Source: Antitrichia curtipendula (lineage: Eukaryota > Streptophyta > Bryopsida > Hypnales > Leucodontaceae). From it: DNA of 64,000 nucleotides. Under the pieces are notes generated by a model. It was not told where the DNA came from and searched no databases. It saw only the letters and a program-made list of their open reading frames with translations. Below are positions 45,595 through 58,865 of this stretch, piece after piece; position 1 is the stretch's first letter; each line of letters begins with the position of its first letter. Both the position numbers and the translations under genes were made by a program. The DNA lies in assembly GCA_951230915.1 (NCBI GenBank), contig OX579639.1, positions 12,152,001-12,216,000 on the forward strand. Direction: 5' to 3'.

Positions 45595-48107
45595 ATGTGA
45601 CTCACTCAATTCCTTACATGATTCCAAGACACTCCACAAGTGTCCCTTCACATTGTCAAATACTCTTGGAATCTTTTGCCATGTGCATAATAGTGTTAAT
45701 TGAATTCATTTCATGTATGACTTTTCAATCCAATTCAAGCCCTCTAAGTTTTAAATCTAACCATTTTGAATCCCAATTGCATATTATGTGCAATTTCTAT
45801 TGTATTAGAATGTCAAAGGACAAAATTGAATATAGGACTAGAAAGTAGAAATCTAAATTGGGCTCTGGTCTTTAATGAATTTGTTTACCTTACTTAAGGA
45901 TGGTTTGTAGGAAGTCCAGATAAAAGACTCCATTTGCAATCTTTATGCAATGACTAACCAAAATTAATAGATCCCTTTTCCAACAATGTAGAACGTTGAG
46001 TCTAAAAAGTGGTCGATGGATGACTTTCAAGATTATTTTATTAATTAAAAAATGCATGTAATGGTTCATACATTGGATCATGTTTGACAAAATATCTCGG
46101 TGATAGGTCTTGTCTTTTTAGAATAAAACCATGGAAAAATCTATTAAAAACATCCAACAATACCTAGAAGAAGAAATCAATAGAAAAAGAGTTGAACCAA
46201 AAAACTACAATTTTATGAGCAAATGGTTCAATAATGACAAAATAGACAAAATACAATCCAATAACTTTGGTAGAAATACACAATTACGGGATATAAAAAT
46301 GAATGAGAAATAATCAATTCCTACCAAAATTAAATGAAAAACTCTCACCATTAGAGAAGATTGGAGGGCCGTTTCAAAGCTATTTCCATTGTTGGGAACA
46401 GTCAGAATATAAAAGTAAAAAAAACAAAAAAAAACTGAAATATTTTTAATATTTTTATTAAAATATTTTTTATTTTTTATTAAAATATTTAAAAATTATC
46501 TTTTAAATTATTTTTTGACGTGGCACAGCCACGACCATGTCAGACTACGCATGTGACAGAGTTCCTAGGTTGGGAATGTGCTGGGAACTTGCAATCATTT
46601 GTTGGCCTCAAATGTCTTCTAATGATTTTTGAAATACAACTCAAAATAAGCGTCCACATTAATGAGACATTGGTTATTGATAAGAGCTATTTGGTATATT
46701 ATTGGCTATTGATCACAAGTTAATAGTCTTGGATCTGTGACATAGAATCTATCTTCAAAAGGTAGTCATTACTACCTATGTCTATAGATTATGGAACTAC
46801 CTTCAATAGACTCTATATTTACAATGGTCTTAGGACCAACATTACTATTATTATTTTGATGATGATGATGATTCAAAAAATAAGTTGTATTCAAAGTTGG
46901 GTTTACCGATTTAGGTCAAGGCCCATACTACTCTCAATAAATAAAAAGTATAGGGTGAATTACCCTCCTCATCGCCCCACTGGGGCAAATACTGAAATTT
47001 TTTATTTGCAATATACAATTTTTTTTTGAAATTCTGAATTCATATTTGGAATTGAAGGCCCCAAATTAGGTGGAAGAGGTGAGGAATTATCAATAAATGT
47101 GACACAAAATAGGGGGGATTTTTTTAAGATTATCCTTGGTTGAGGCAATGAGGGGGTCAATTCTCCTCAACTGTATTTATTGTAGGCTATGCCTTTTCAA
47201 TTTCTAGGATCATTTTTCTTTCTCACTTCTTCAAAGGTAGGTTTAATAGAATTCAAAAGATTAACTTTACTTTCAAAACTATAGATTTTGTCTATTTAAC
47301 CCGTAAAGCTCTTTGTTAGCCAAAATGATTTTAATAAAATATTGATTTCTAAAATTAATTATTAGATTTTGAATTGTTTACTTCATATTTTTTTGAGATT
47401 AGAAAAATAATCAATCTTCTAGGTATCTAATTCTTACAAGGATCCAATAAATGAAAAAATGTTATGCATTTTGGGTGGGACCCCAACTTGCGCAAAGGGA
47501 GCACACAACATCATTTAGCTATAAAATTTCATGTTTCTTCCTAACTTAAGGCTCTACTCAAAATTGAAGTCCCTAAATCTTTCATGCACAATGAATTTGA
47601 ATTATGCGGCTAGAAAGCACCACAAAGGCAAATTATCAAAAGCCTAGGAAGTATTAAATCAAATATTTTACTTCACTTTGCAACCTTCATTCTCAGATAC
47701 ATTGCTTTCATACCTCATTTTTTAGTGACCCTAATATTAGTCAAGAATAAGATCCTATGGTTACAAATTCTAAAAAATACAATAAAGTTTGATTGATAGC
47801 CCTTTCTTTTAGAAAATGTTGATTTTTGTAGTTTTGTGTTTACTTGCCATTTTCTAACACAAAGATCTCTAGGTATTAATTGATTTTGGATTCACGTTGT
47901 TGGATCTACAAATAAATAAAGATGGTCCCCTTGGTCTCCTTTGGTTTACTTTACATTAAGACCAACTAAAGTGCGATTACATTTATTTTCATGATCCCTA
48001 CTTCACATATCAACACAACACTTTACATCTAAGTTTGACAAGTGTTGGACTTGTTGAGGACCCCGATGTGAATGCTCTTAGGTCTTGGTGTAAATTTTAA
48101 AAATTGT
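45595..48107. other. AT-rich intergenic DNA
   Basis: No gene recognised. An A/T-only tract lies at about 46435-46515, followed by a short GC-richer piece containing 'gtggcacagccac'. A (GAT)n run is at about 46858-46870. Confidence 0.4.
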
Positions 48108-48350
48108 GATCAATCGATACCTTAAGTTAAGGTTGTTTGTTTGTTTTGTTTGATATGGTGAGATCTTTAGGATTGTGCATCTCCGATTGCGTTCTTGGTA
48201 CCGTTGGAAAGCTCTTTGTGAAGACAGGTGCATGAGCTTTGTTTTGTGATGTTCCGACTTAAGATGTGAAAGTTGTGTTTTTTTGAGTTATTTTCAAATT
48301 AGAAAGTTACGTGTACTTTTGTTTTATTCTAATGTGGCAACAATACAAGC
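48108..48350 (-). repeat. dispersed repeat E, copy 3 (reversed)
   Basis: Reads on the - strand as the same repeat as 34308-34757: 'gattgcgttcttggtaccgt', 'ctttgttttgtg' and 'attttcaaatta' are reverse counterparts of words in copies 1 and 2. Confidence 0.6.
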
Positions 48351-48944
48351 ACACTAGTTGAGCTATGAAAAATAGAAAGATTCATTTTTTTCATACAATT
48401 TTTTTCTTCGGAGATAATAATATCCCCCAAACTCTGGCACATAATCTTAGAAATAATTTTGGATGATCAGGACCACCAAGTACAGAACCCTAATCTCCAT
48501 GTTCTAATGCTGAACATTTTGTAATAAGTTTGAATTGGTTGATCCTACCTCACTAAATTCTTGCGATCTTCATAGTTCAGAACTCCCAAGCTTGGCAGCA
48601 ATCGAGTACCAGTATCCCAGAGATCCGACACTAAATAATTTGCCCACACTAATTAACTCAAAGGTGGCACATTCACTCTTGGATGGATGATTACCGATGA
48701 CTAACGAAGAATAAATCATCCTCAATTCGAACATACTCTAGTTAGTGCCACCAACTGGTAACTTACTGTAACTTAGTTATTCTTCAGATTAGGCTGCCGA
48801 CTCTGGCTAAGCTCCTCTTTCAAAAGCCAAAGATTCAAAAGCCACAATTAGATTTTAATTTTCTGGAGGATAATAAGACTATGAGTATTTTATATTGCAT
48901 GATCGACTCCTGTTGAAAGCTAATCCAAGCATCACAATGAATGA

Positions 48945-49330
48945 TTTTCATCCATCCAAAATTTATTCCTTTCGTCGACACGCCGCGTCCTGGACTACTG
49001 GATGCCGCACCACCTCCCGTCAGCCATCCCCACGTGGCGAGCCCCCGCGCTGTCGCTTGCCCAACTTCCGAGATCCCCAAACCCACATCCCCACATTCCC
49101 CCATTGCAGGCCTCCGAAAGGGATCCCTAAACCAATCCTCGCTGCCCTGCGACCATTCCTCCTACGACCGTGCTATCCACGGTCACACCCTACGACCATG
49201 TCGTCGCTCGCGGGAGGCGACGACGGCTACGACGGCTACGACGGAGGCTATGGAGTGCGGGCAGCGAGCGTGAGGAGAATCACACACAGCGAGTGTGCAT
49301 CGGTTCGCCGACGGTGGTGTGTCTGATCGA
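48945..49330. other. GC-rich island upstream of the NodGS gene
   Basis: Markedly GC-richer than its surroundings and open in several frames on both strands. One + frame contains a short Asp-Gly-Tyr repeat (GGDDGYDGYDGGYG, about 49208-49250) created by tandem 'acgacggct' units. No family motif is readable. It may be a promoter-proximal CpG-rich region, a first exon of an unrecognised gene, or neither. Confidence 0.35.
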
Positions 49331-49844
49331 TCTTATCTCTAGACTTGCACGGTTTCTAGAATTCCTGCTGGACTGCGCTTGCTAGCAATCCATCGAGCTC
49401 GGGTTGCACTCTACCTTAGCAGTCCTTTCCTTTTTCACCACCTAGTACCACCTTTTTTATTCCCCTTTTTTTTTTCTTTTTTCCACCCCCCCTTCCTTTT
49501 CTGTGAGTGAGCGTCGCGGGGGGCTTGCCGAGAATCTGGTGATCGTCACGTCTCGCCACAGCCACAGGGTGCCTGTGCTGGTGGGATCCTTGGCTTGGCT
49601 TCATCAGTTGAACTCCAGGTCGGCTTGGGGTTGTGTGCCAGAAACAGGGGACGCAGGCAAGGGTAGCGCAGGTTTGCAAGGACGGTCGTTAACTTAACTC
49701 CAGACGGCTGAGTGTTGTGTGTGTTCTTCCGCTTTGGTTGTTGTTGGATTGTTTGATTGCGGAGAGAGAGTTTTTCCAGAGAATCAAGGATTTTGTTTGG
49801 GTTTCCGTGATTCTGAAACCGCGAGATTTGGGAGCGAAAGAGAG

Positions 49845-52800
49845 ATGGCTTCCGAGAGCGAGATCACGAGAGAGCAAGATCACGACCGTATTCGGACGGT
49901 GTGCGCGCAAGTGCCGCTCATCGATGCGCATGCGCACAATGTCGTCACGTTGGATTCCACTCTTCCCTTCCTGCAGTGTTTCTCCGAAGCGCGGGGACAC
50001 GAGGCGCTCTCATCGGTGCCGCACAGTCTCTCGTTCCAGGTTTGCGCTAATTCCACCACCACCTCGTCTTCCCCCAATTACACCTCGTAGCGTCATCAGG
50101 AACTACTTTGATCGTCTTCTGTGCGTGGCGCCCGTCAAATTTGACAGGTGCTGGAGAATCACGTCGTAGTTTCTTTAGATCTTACACATATGCGGCTTTG
50201 GTATCCGCGCATTGGGATCTGGATCTAGCCCTTGCTTTGGGGATGCTTCAAGCGATCCGCAGTATGATGCTCTTATGAAATCGGTTGGGTCTGTTTGGAT
50301 TGGTGCAACCTTTAGCAGATGGTTTGAAATTAACGAGGAAAGAACCTATTTTACCATGTAGTAGAGAGTTAAGCGACCCTCGGCGTTCTAATTTGTTTCA
50401 CGAGCTCTGGATTTGGATCAGCCGTGGATTACATGAAGATGTTACGAACCGCTTTCAGATTGAATTTGCACTTGCGTGGCGACGGATTGATTGACAATTG
50501 GTGCAGAATCGTTGGTATCGCACTTTGACTTGGAGCCACCCTAGTCTGTAGGATGTGTTCAAGGCGGGCGCAGCGTATGAAGTCTGTAGGGTCTTCAAAG
50601 CATCAAACCTCTCAGGAAGAAAACTTATAGATGCTAGGTTTTCTTCTCCGGATCCTCTTGTACAAACTAGCCAACTAGTGACTCGCAAGTACGCAAGACA
50701 GATAAAAACGAGCATTACTCAAGAGTCATACTACAATTTTCACACTGGTCTTGGGAGAATTGGTGGTTGCTTGGTGAATTGGTTCCACGGTGGATTGAGC
50801 CTGTGCTTGGGATTTTGCAGAGGAGTTTGAAGGACCTGGCGGAGCTCTACGGCTGCGAACCTTCCTTGGCCGCCATTGAGCAGTTTCGGAAAACGGAAGG
50901 GTTAACCTCGATCAGTGAGAAGTGCTTCGACGCCGCCAACATTGAATTCGTGCTGCTCGACGATGGCTTGACAATGGACAAAATGGTCAGCTTGGGCTGG
51001 CATCGCAAGTACATTCCGGGCGTGCACCGCGTTCTGCGAATTGAAACTGTGGCGGAAGCAATTCTCAACCAGGCAATCATCTCTATTTTCTATCTCCTTC
51101 CAAATGTGGACTTTCATGATAATAATCATGTTTTGGAACTTTTTAATTATGTCAAAGTAGGCGTGCTCACCCTGCCATAGTAAACTAGTAGGGGTCAATT
51201 ATCTAAAATTTTCTAAGGAATTGGTGATCTTCAGTGAATCTGCAGGTGCTGTTTGCTTTCGCCTTCTTTTGAAATAGGGCTGAAACTGTAAGGAAAATTT
51301 TAATAAATAATTCTTTTGAACGTTTTTGTTTGAGAACAGGGTATTCAAGCGAATGTGAGGTGGACTCTGGAGAGCTTCGATCACCGGTTCTGCTCGACCT
51401 TGGAATCATATCCTTCTGCTATTCAGTACATTGTTTTATTGCCTGTTGGATTTGTAGTATTGATCTGCAAACGTGGTACTACTTGTAACTCTAATTAATC
51501 TGCAAATGTGGACTCACTCTCTTGGTAACCTAATTGTTTCCCCTCTCCAGTGGTGCCCTAAACATGGAAATGAGTTGAGTCGACACCGTGGTTGAAACGC
51601 GGGTTCGAGGGGTTTCATATATACCTTCCCCACGGTCAACCGGACGGAATGATCCTCTTTACTGTATTTAGATTATCATATGCGCGTGAATCTAGGCCGA
51701 ATTTCTTGTCCGTTTATAGTCTCGGAGAGATGACGTCTGTAGAATATTCTCTAATTTGGGGTTGCAGTCTACTGCATTTATTAAGAGCAGATATTTTGGT
51801 ACACTTGACGGATTCAGGTTCTCTGTCTGAATAATAACCGAGCATTAGAAGAAAGTTTTGCAGATTTGGTCCCTGAGTTTCATTCAGTTAACCATTCATG
51901 TGTCAAAATCAACACATATGAAGAGTCTGTACGTCTGTCTTCATGCAAAACCAAAGTCTTCTAGGGCAATGGGAACAAGGTCTACGGAGTCAAATGAATA
52001 TGGAATTTCTTCTAATGGTGGAATTGCTAATTAGGTTGGATTTGGAGCAGAGTAGAAAACTAGGGGTTTGACGAAGCAGAAGCAGTGATTAAGCTCTGAT
52101 GATGATGAAAGACTATGTGATTGTTACCTTAACTACATCGCGGTTCTCACACTCTCTTCGAAGGTGGTAGCGTTCAAGAGTATTGCAGCCTACCGCAGTG
52201 GACTTCGCATCAATCCGCTCGTGTCAGCTCAAGAATCTGAAAATGGCCTCTTTGACAATTTGCGTAAGTAGATTGTGATTTAGGTACCACTCGCTGTGTA
52301 CATAAATGGATTTTTGGAGAATTCCTTATGCGTGCCTAGGCATTGGAGGACTAAAGAGGGTCTACTATTGAGGGCAGTTCTGCTGACATCCTTCAACTGG
52401 CAACAGGTGGTGGTGCTCCTGTCCGGGTTGCCAACAAGGCCTTGATTGATTTTATCTTTACACGAGCTCTTGAGGTCGCCACTAATCGAGATGTTCCTCT
52501 TCAGATTCATACCGGGTACGTTCCCAATGTGCTCATTGTTTGACCAGGTGTTGTGTTGAGAATGTAAACCGAGGACTGAAGCTGAGGGTGTAAATCTAGG
52601 ACAACTAAAGATAAAAGCTCGCTTCCCCTTCTCAAACATCTTCATTTGACGTACGAGTGGCACAAAGTCAAGAGTCGTATATATTGTGCAGATTGGAGTG
52701 CAACCAGTTGAGGACATGTATGCCATCTATCCCAATTTTTGTACATGACGGTTGCGTTTTGGAACCATCATGGAGAGGGAGATTTGTAATGATTATTGCT

Positions 52801-55800
52801 TTTATCCTGAAAATTGGAATTGAGCTGTTGCTACACTGGATCGCAGATTTGGAGACAAGGACTTGCAGCTAGAGCTTGCTAATCCGTTGCATTTGCGTGC
52901 TGTGCTGGAGACTTCAACTTATGCAAATGCCCGTTTAGTGCTCTTACATGGCTCGTATCCATTCATGCGAGAAGCTTCGTATCTCGCCAGTGTTTACCCT
53001 CAGGTATGAAGATGCTTAGACTATTAGTACTAGACTATAAGTTGGAATTACGACTTCCCTTGTAGGCGCTTTATTTCAGCTCTTTAAATTGTTGCAATGT
53101 ATTTTTTGGAATGCCACATGGTATTATTTACAAGTGAGATGGACACGTGGCAAAGTTTGTAGATCATATTCCCTCTGTCCCACTAAAAACCTCCAGAAAT
53201 TTTCCCCATGAGGGATCAACTGTGCTTTTTAGTGGGACAAGAACTGTGCCTGATTTGGAGGTTTTTAATGGGACATGAGTGTGTAACTAGTTTTTGATGA
53301 AACTAAGAGTCCTCTACAGTGTCATGAGTTTGGGGTGACTAAATAGCAACGATTATTTACATCGTCTTTGTGGAAACAGGTGCATCTTGACTTCGGGCTC
53401 GTGATTCCCAAGTTGAGTGTGCGAGGAATGCGGTGTGCTGTGAGCGACCTTATGGATTTGGCACCCCTGAATAAGGTAAATTCTTTGATCAGGTCTGTAG
53501 TCAGAGACTTCTGTTAGCTTCGGTTGCTTCATATCTCGCACCTTACATTAATGCCTAGGATTCTTGACTTCGAAGCTTTTCCCTTTGGTTTACTCAGTAT
53601 CATCTGTTTGTGTATTCTACAGATCATGTTCAGCACGGACGGCTATGCATTCCCTGAGACATTCTTTCTTGGTATTGTGTTAAATCCTGTACTTCATTGA
53701 TTTATCTTTATCTCAAGTATTGCATAATTATTCCTCTTCATGCAGAGATAGGACTAGGTACATAACTTATATCAGAGGCATTAGATCAGTGACGTCGTAT
53801 TCTTGAACCATGTTTTATCAGAGTCAGTCGTGTCCAAGTTCGTAACTGCAAAGAATCCAGTTCAATAGGACACTGGATTGGTTAAGAACGTGCACTTTTT
53901 TCTTCCTTATCATCCCATTCCATATGCACAATTTCGAAATTATATCTATTGTTCTTCTAACATTCCAATTAAAGCTAGAGGGGTTAGGCAGCCGTCCAAC
54001 GCCTCTTTTAACCCAGGAAAGGAAGGATGCCGAGGACTAAAAGTGTCCGATGAATGACCTTTAGGTGAACTGTAGAAAAGAAGAATGCACCTATTCATCC
54101 CGAAATCTGATAATTTTTGTCTGACTACCTTGGTCTTAGGGCCGCGTCTTTGCAGGGCTAAGGGATCATTTTTGTCCAGAGAAATGGCTTGATAAGAATT
54201 GATGCGAAACATGCGCACTTTTCAATAGCCATCTACACTTTTTAATAAAATTGATCCTTCAATGGGTTGCAGGTGCCAAGTGGTCACGAGAGATTCTATC
54301 TCGTGTTCTGATTGAGGCGTACGACAACGGCGACATGCCAATCCACGAAGCTCTGGCCGCTGCAGATGGAATATTGGGACGAAACGCTTTAGAGTTTTAC
54401 AAGTTGGAGGGAAGAGGTGGCTTCTCCGCCTCCACCGACAGTTTGAGCAAACTGAACGCCGCAGCAACTGCAGGCTATGCGGCCAGTGTGACTTCCATGG
54501 ATCGCACCTCGTCCTTCCAACCGAGATTGCCGCCTTCTCTCCGGACTTTGCCTCAATCGAAATCTATCAAACTGGACTCGCATTCGCAGTTGGCCAGTCC
54601 TAGAGCACCGAAAGTGGATCCCCTGCTTGACGAGAAGGTTATCGATCCCATCGCCGTCGCGGAGAAGGATGCACATGATGGTGTCACTGTGAAGCATGTG
54701 CGGTTACTGTTTTCAGATGGGTCGGGACAACGGCGTTGTAGAGTGAGTGGTGTTTGACTTTTTGATCTACTTTTTGATTTGTTATGTTTTGTGCCTCTAG
54801 ATCAAGTTCCGATATGTCAGGCTCTCAAATTTCCATTAGAGAGAAATTGAGAGATTTTGGACTCTGGGCGAATTCGCTCATTAGAACATGTTCGTAGGAA
54901 TCGTGGTGCCAGGCTGTTCGTACAACAAATTTTCTCAATATGTGTCATATAAGCATAGTAGGAGAGTGGCACTTTTGACAAAGTCATTGTCACTGTTCAT
55001 GAAAGATTTGGAACATCGTGTTGTTAGGTGGGCATATCTTTGCACCAAGTTCGATATCAGGCTCTCAAATTGCCCTTAGAGAGAAACTGAGAGAATTTGG
55101 ACCATGAGTAATTACCCTCATCAGAACATGTCTGTGCCCCCAGGTCGTTCCTGTCAAGAGGTACGAAGGTGTAGTCATGGATCATGGGCTTGGCATTACC
55201 AAAGCGTGCATGGCGATGACGTCTTTCAGCGATACCCCGGCACCCAACAGTGGACTCTCGGCTGTTGGCGAGATTCGTTTGATGCCTGACATATCGACGA
55301 GGCGCAGACTGCCATGGTATGACTCTCTTCCATTCAATTCATGTGATTCAAGTCTGTAAACATTGTGAGTTCATGCATCGTGATTATGCTACTCCAAGCT
55401 TTTGCAATGGAGTATGATAAGACGGATTACGAAATGCTAAATCACCCAGCTTAGCTTTCCTATCTAAGGCAGAAACTGCTTTTGGCTTTCATCTGTTTTG
55501 AGTGGTTTTCATCCTTGCCTATAATGCGCATCTTCTGAACATGAGAGCCTAAGGTTGATTTTTGGTTCACTTATAATCAAATTTAGGAACGCATTTCATA
55601 TTTTTAACTTATTCTAGGCGTCCAAAATATTACATGCTAAGATGCGTTGGAATCCTCTGTCAATTGCCAACAAGGCCACTCAAAAATTGAGGTAATCTAA
55701 TAATTGGAACTATGCTTTAGATGTCGCAGTGCACATACCTTGTAGGGTCCCTATCACAGACCTAAACTACCGTAATTATTGGATTTTCAAGGTATCACAG

Positions 55801-58800
55801 TGAAGCATCTTCTGATTGTTATTTAACCTAGAAGTTTCACATCGTATAATTCACCTGTTTGGATGGCCATTGCATTGTAAATGGGTGACTTTTTTAAAGG
55901 ACCTCCGTGGTAATGGTTTCCTACCTTTACGAGGGTGATATCTCTCGATGAAATAATACAACAATTGGTTGATTTGAAATTCTGGAATGTGACAATAATA
56001 TGAACCGTCTTTTCATAACTTGTGCAGGTTCCCTGAGCACGAGATTGCGCTCGTGGATATGCACAGCAAACCTGGGTCACCGTGGCAGTATTGCCCACGT
56101 AGCACTCTCCGCAATGTGACGCATACCCTGGAGAAAGAATTCGGTCTGGTGAGTGGTTGTCTCAAGTCAGAGGAATGCGGTCTGTTCCTATTAAAATTGG
56201 CAATTTTTCAGTCCAATTTTTTGTTCTAGTTTCTGAAGGAAGAACGATTTGGCAATTGGATAATAGTCAATTAGATGAATCTTGTGTTAATCACGTTAGC
56301 TTTTGTGTCGAATGTGCTTCTAGTTGTGGTGTCGTGGACGTTCTTATAATGCTTCTCATGTTGCAGACACTTCGAGCCGGTTTTGAGAGCGAGTTTTATC
56401 TTCTGCAACGTGTTGAAGGGTAAAGTATTCAAACTGCCTACTTTTTTTTGTTATCTCTTTGTCGTCTTATCAGACGGTTTAAGTATATTAGCCGTCATGT
56501 TAGACATCTGGTTTCAAGTGTTGAACATATTGATGGGTTCTTTAAATATTCCCATGTATTGGAGAACATTTTAAAATTATAATTAAAATTAGAGTTATCT
56601 TTGAACTCATTCAAAGCAGGGGTGCTGACCATGTTTCGGTTAAAAAGTAGGAGTGAATTGGTGTTGCCTTGCTGTGATTTGGTAGTTTTATCATGAATCT
56701 GAACTAGTGTTGACCTTTAAGGATGTATTTATTTTAAAATTATGTTTGTGCGACAGATGGGGTCTGTCTGACGTTGTGTTCGCAACTTTGGTTTGTGTAT
56801 TCGAATTCTCTGTCCTTGTAATTTCTTGTAATCATTTGCCTTCACTTTTTATAGACAAGATTAATGCACTAAAATGATTACTGCAGTGGTTGCAAGCGAA
56901 AGGGTACTCAGCTTAACCGCAGTAATTTACTCAGCTTCCAATATTCTCCAAATTTTGACTTACAAAACACATACTTTGGACAGCTCCACTGAATATTTAT
57001 CCTGTTATTCCTACCAGAGAGAAGAAATGGCAGGGAGTGGATGCGACACCGTATTGTTCATCAGGAGGCTTCAATTCAGCCTCTCCCATTCTGTCCGAGA
57101 TCACGAGCACCTTGTCAGCTCTCGATATCCAGATTGAGCAGATGCATTGCGAGTCGGGTGGTGGGCAATTCGAGCTCGCTGTGGGGCATTTCCCTTGCCT
57201 GCTGGCTGCTGATAATCTCCTCTTGCTCCGTGAGACTGTCACTGCAATCGCTGATAAGCACAAGCTTCGTGCCACTTTCTTGCCCAAGTGAGTGTCTCCA
57301 GTCCTTGCTTTCTTCTTCAGTAATTTTTCTGCTAGCTACCAAAAGCAGATGTCACGTACTTAGTAAGCATGTTGGGACTAAACTTTTTTTTTTTTTGTGC
57401 AGGTACTTCCCGAATGGTCCTGGAGTGGGTTCACATGTGCATCTCAGCATTTGGAATGGTGAAAACAATGTGCTGATGGGCAAAGGCTTAGGTTCAAAGC
57501 ATGGTATGTCGAAGCAGGGACAAGAGTTCATGGCTGGGGTTTTGCGCCATCTTCCAGCTATCTTTGCAATGACATGTACAGTCCCAAACAGGTCAGTTGC
57601 AATTTTCCTCTCCTTTGCTGCTTTTTATTCTTTCTCGGGGTTCAAGATTTTAACGCTTTAGGCACTTTTTTCTAGGTGGTAACAGCCTTCTACTCTTTTT
57701 GTTCAGTATCTTTGACAATCATTTTTGTGCAAATATTAGTTGGCAAGAATTTATGCTTAATGTGCACATTTGGTGCTTCATTGCTTTTGCAGTTATGAAC
57801 GTATTCAGCCCAACACATGGAGTGGCGCTTACAAGTGCTGGGGTCGTGACAACCGGGAGGCGCCTCTGCGGACGGCGAGCCCTCCTGGATGTGATGCCGA
57901 CATGGTTAGCAATTTTGAGTTGAAAAGCTTTGATGGTTGTGCCAATCCCCATTTGGGGTTGGCTGCTATTATTGCTGCAGGCATGGACGGTTTGCGCAAC
58001 CACTATTCACTTCCGGAACCAGTTGGTGAGTCTCTACGCATTTCATGGTTGCAAAATGACTAATTTGAATGATCATGTTGTGAGAAATCGAAAATCCAGT
58101 CGGGGCTAAATTTCTATCACTAGAATCCATGCATGTGTGTCAAAAGTCAAATTAGATTGAACAAAAATGATTTCCTGCATGGCACTCCAAAGTGCTGAGA
58201 AAATCCAGTCGGGGCATTGAGGTGAGTTTAGGATTAGGGTTAGGGTTGCCCTGTTTCGAATGTGGAGATTGGATGTCCTGCTGTTCTGACTGTGAATTCT
58301 TATTTTGTTGTGTTGTGATTGTGGCAGAGGTGAACCCAGATGAATTGGCAGGAAAAATCGAAATCCTACCTAAGTCTTTGGTTGAAGCAGTGACGGCACT
58401 TGAAGCTGACACTGTTTTGCGCCAAGTTCTCGGGGAGCCATTGGTGAAGGCTGTCATTGCTATCCGCAAGGTGTGCAATAGCTGTTTGGATGTGCTGAGT
58501 TGGTTTTAACCGAGATTTCTCGTTTTTAAAGTCGCGAATGTATTGTAAAGAATGTAGTTTTGAAGGGACGAAATTTATGGCTTTGAAGATTATTGCATAT
58601 GTTAGGCAGAAACTAAATAAACCGAATAAAAGAGAGGCCCTGAATGGCCCACTCAAAACTGCTAAAAAGAATATAAGGCTCAATTTACTCCTCTTGGTCT
58701 TCAGGGGTAATGTTACCATCATTTGAAAACGTTGAATTTGCCGGGTGCACATTTTATTGTACGCTTCTGCTTCTAAATTTTGGGCACTTCTGCTGTGTGC

Positions 58801-58865
58801 AGGCGGAGGTGCAGTACTACGAAGGCAAAGTGGATGCGGAGGAAATGCTAGTCGAGCGTTACTGA
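49845..58865 (+). CDS. NodGS/FluG-type protein: amidohydrolase-glutamine synthetase fusion (17 exons)
   Basis: Two-domain protein related to plant nodulin/glutamine synthetase-like proteins and fungal FluG. Exons: 49845-50039, 50821-51072, 51340-51432 (3' end uncertain), 52164-52263, 52407-52515, 52847-53003, 53380-53475, 53623-53671, 54273-54742, 55144-55316, 56028-56148, 56367-56419, 57018-57287, 57403-57591, 57793-58025, 58328-58470, 58803-58865; about 921 aa. N-terminal amidohydrolase: LIDAHAHNVV (25-34), LQIHTGFGDKDL (about 245-256), LLHGSYPFMREASYL (about 282-296) and MFSTDGYAFPE (Asp near 340). C-terminal GS domain from about residue 491: GFESEFYLL, MHCESGGGQFEL, GVGSHVHLSIWNG, NTWSGAYKCWGRDNREAPLR and NPHLGLAAIIAAG, covering the metal/glutamate and ATP regions. 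A Ser-rich linker of about 65 residues separates the domains. Intron 2 appears to use a GC donor. Catalytic activity of plant NodGS proteins as true glutamine synthetases is doubtful, so I do not claim it. Confidence 0.92.
53167..53285. mobile_element. Stowaway-like MITE in intron 6 of the NodGS gene
   Basis: Left end CCCTCTGTCCCACTAAAAAC; the right end is complementary with a few mismatches (CTCATGTCCCATTAAAAACC on the other strand), bordered by TA. About 119 bp, lying 95 bp before the exon 7 start. Confidence 0.65.
54802..55150. repeat. duplicated intron-3'-end segment in intron 9 of the NodGS gene
   Basis: A segment of about 100 bp beginning 'caagttccgatatgtcagg' at 54802 recurs at about 55045 ('caagttcgatatcaggctc'), continuing through 'ttagagagaaa.tgagaga.tttgga' and 'cat.agaacatgt'. 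The second copy runs up to the real acceptor (gcccccag|GTCGTTCC); the first ends at a similar decoy (gtgccaggctgttcg). Confidence 0.7.

Noticed and set aside
48895..49326. 143-codon frame in the GC-rich island
   Set aside because: Competing frames of similar length exist on both strands, as expected from GC bias; no conserved motif.
58225..58245. Telomere-like gattagggttagggtt in a NodGS intron
   Set aside because: Only about two and a half units, inside a gene; too short to be an interstitial telomere array.
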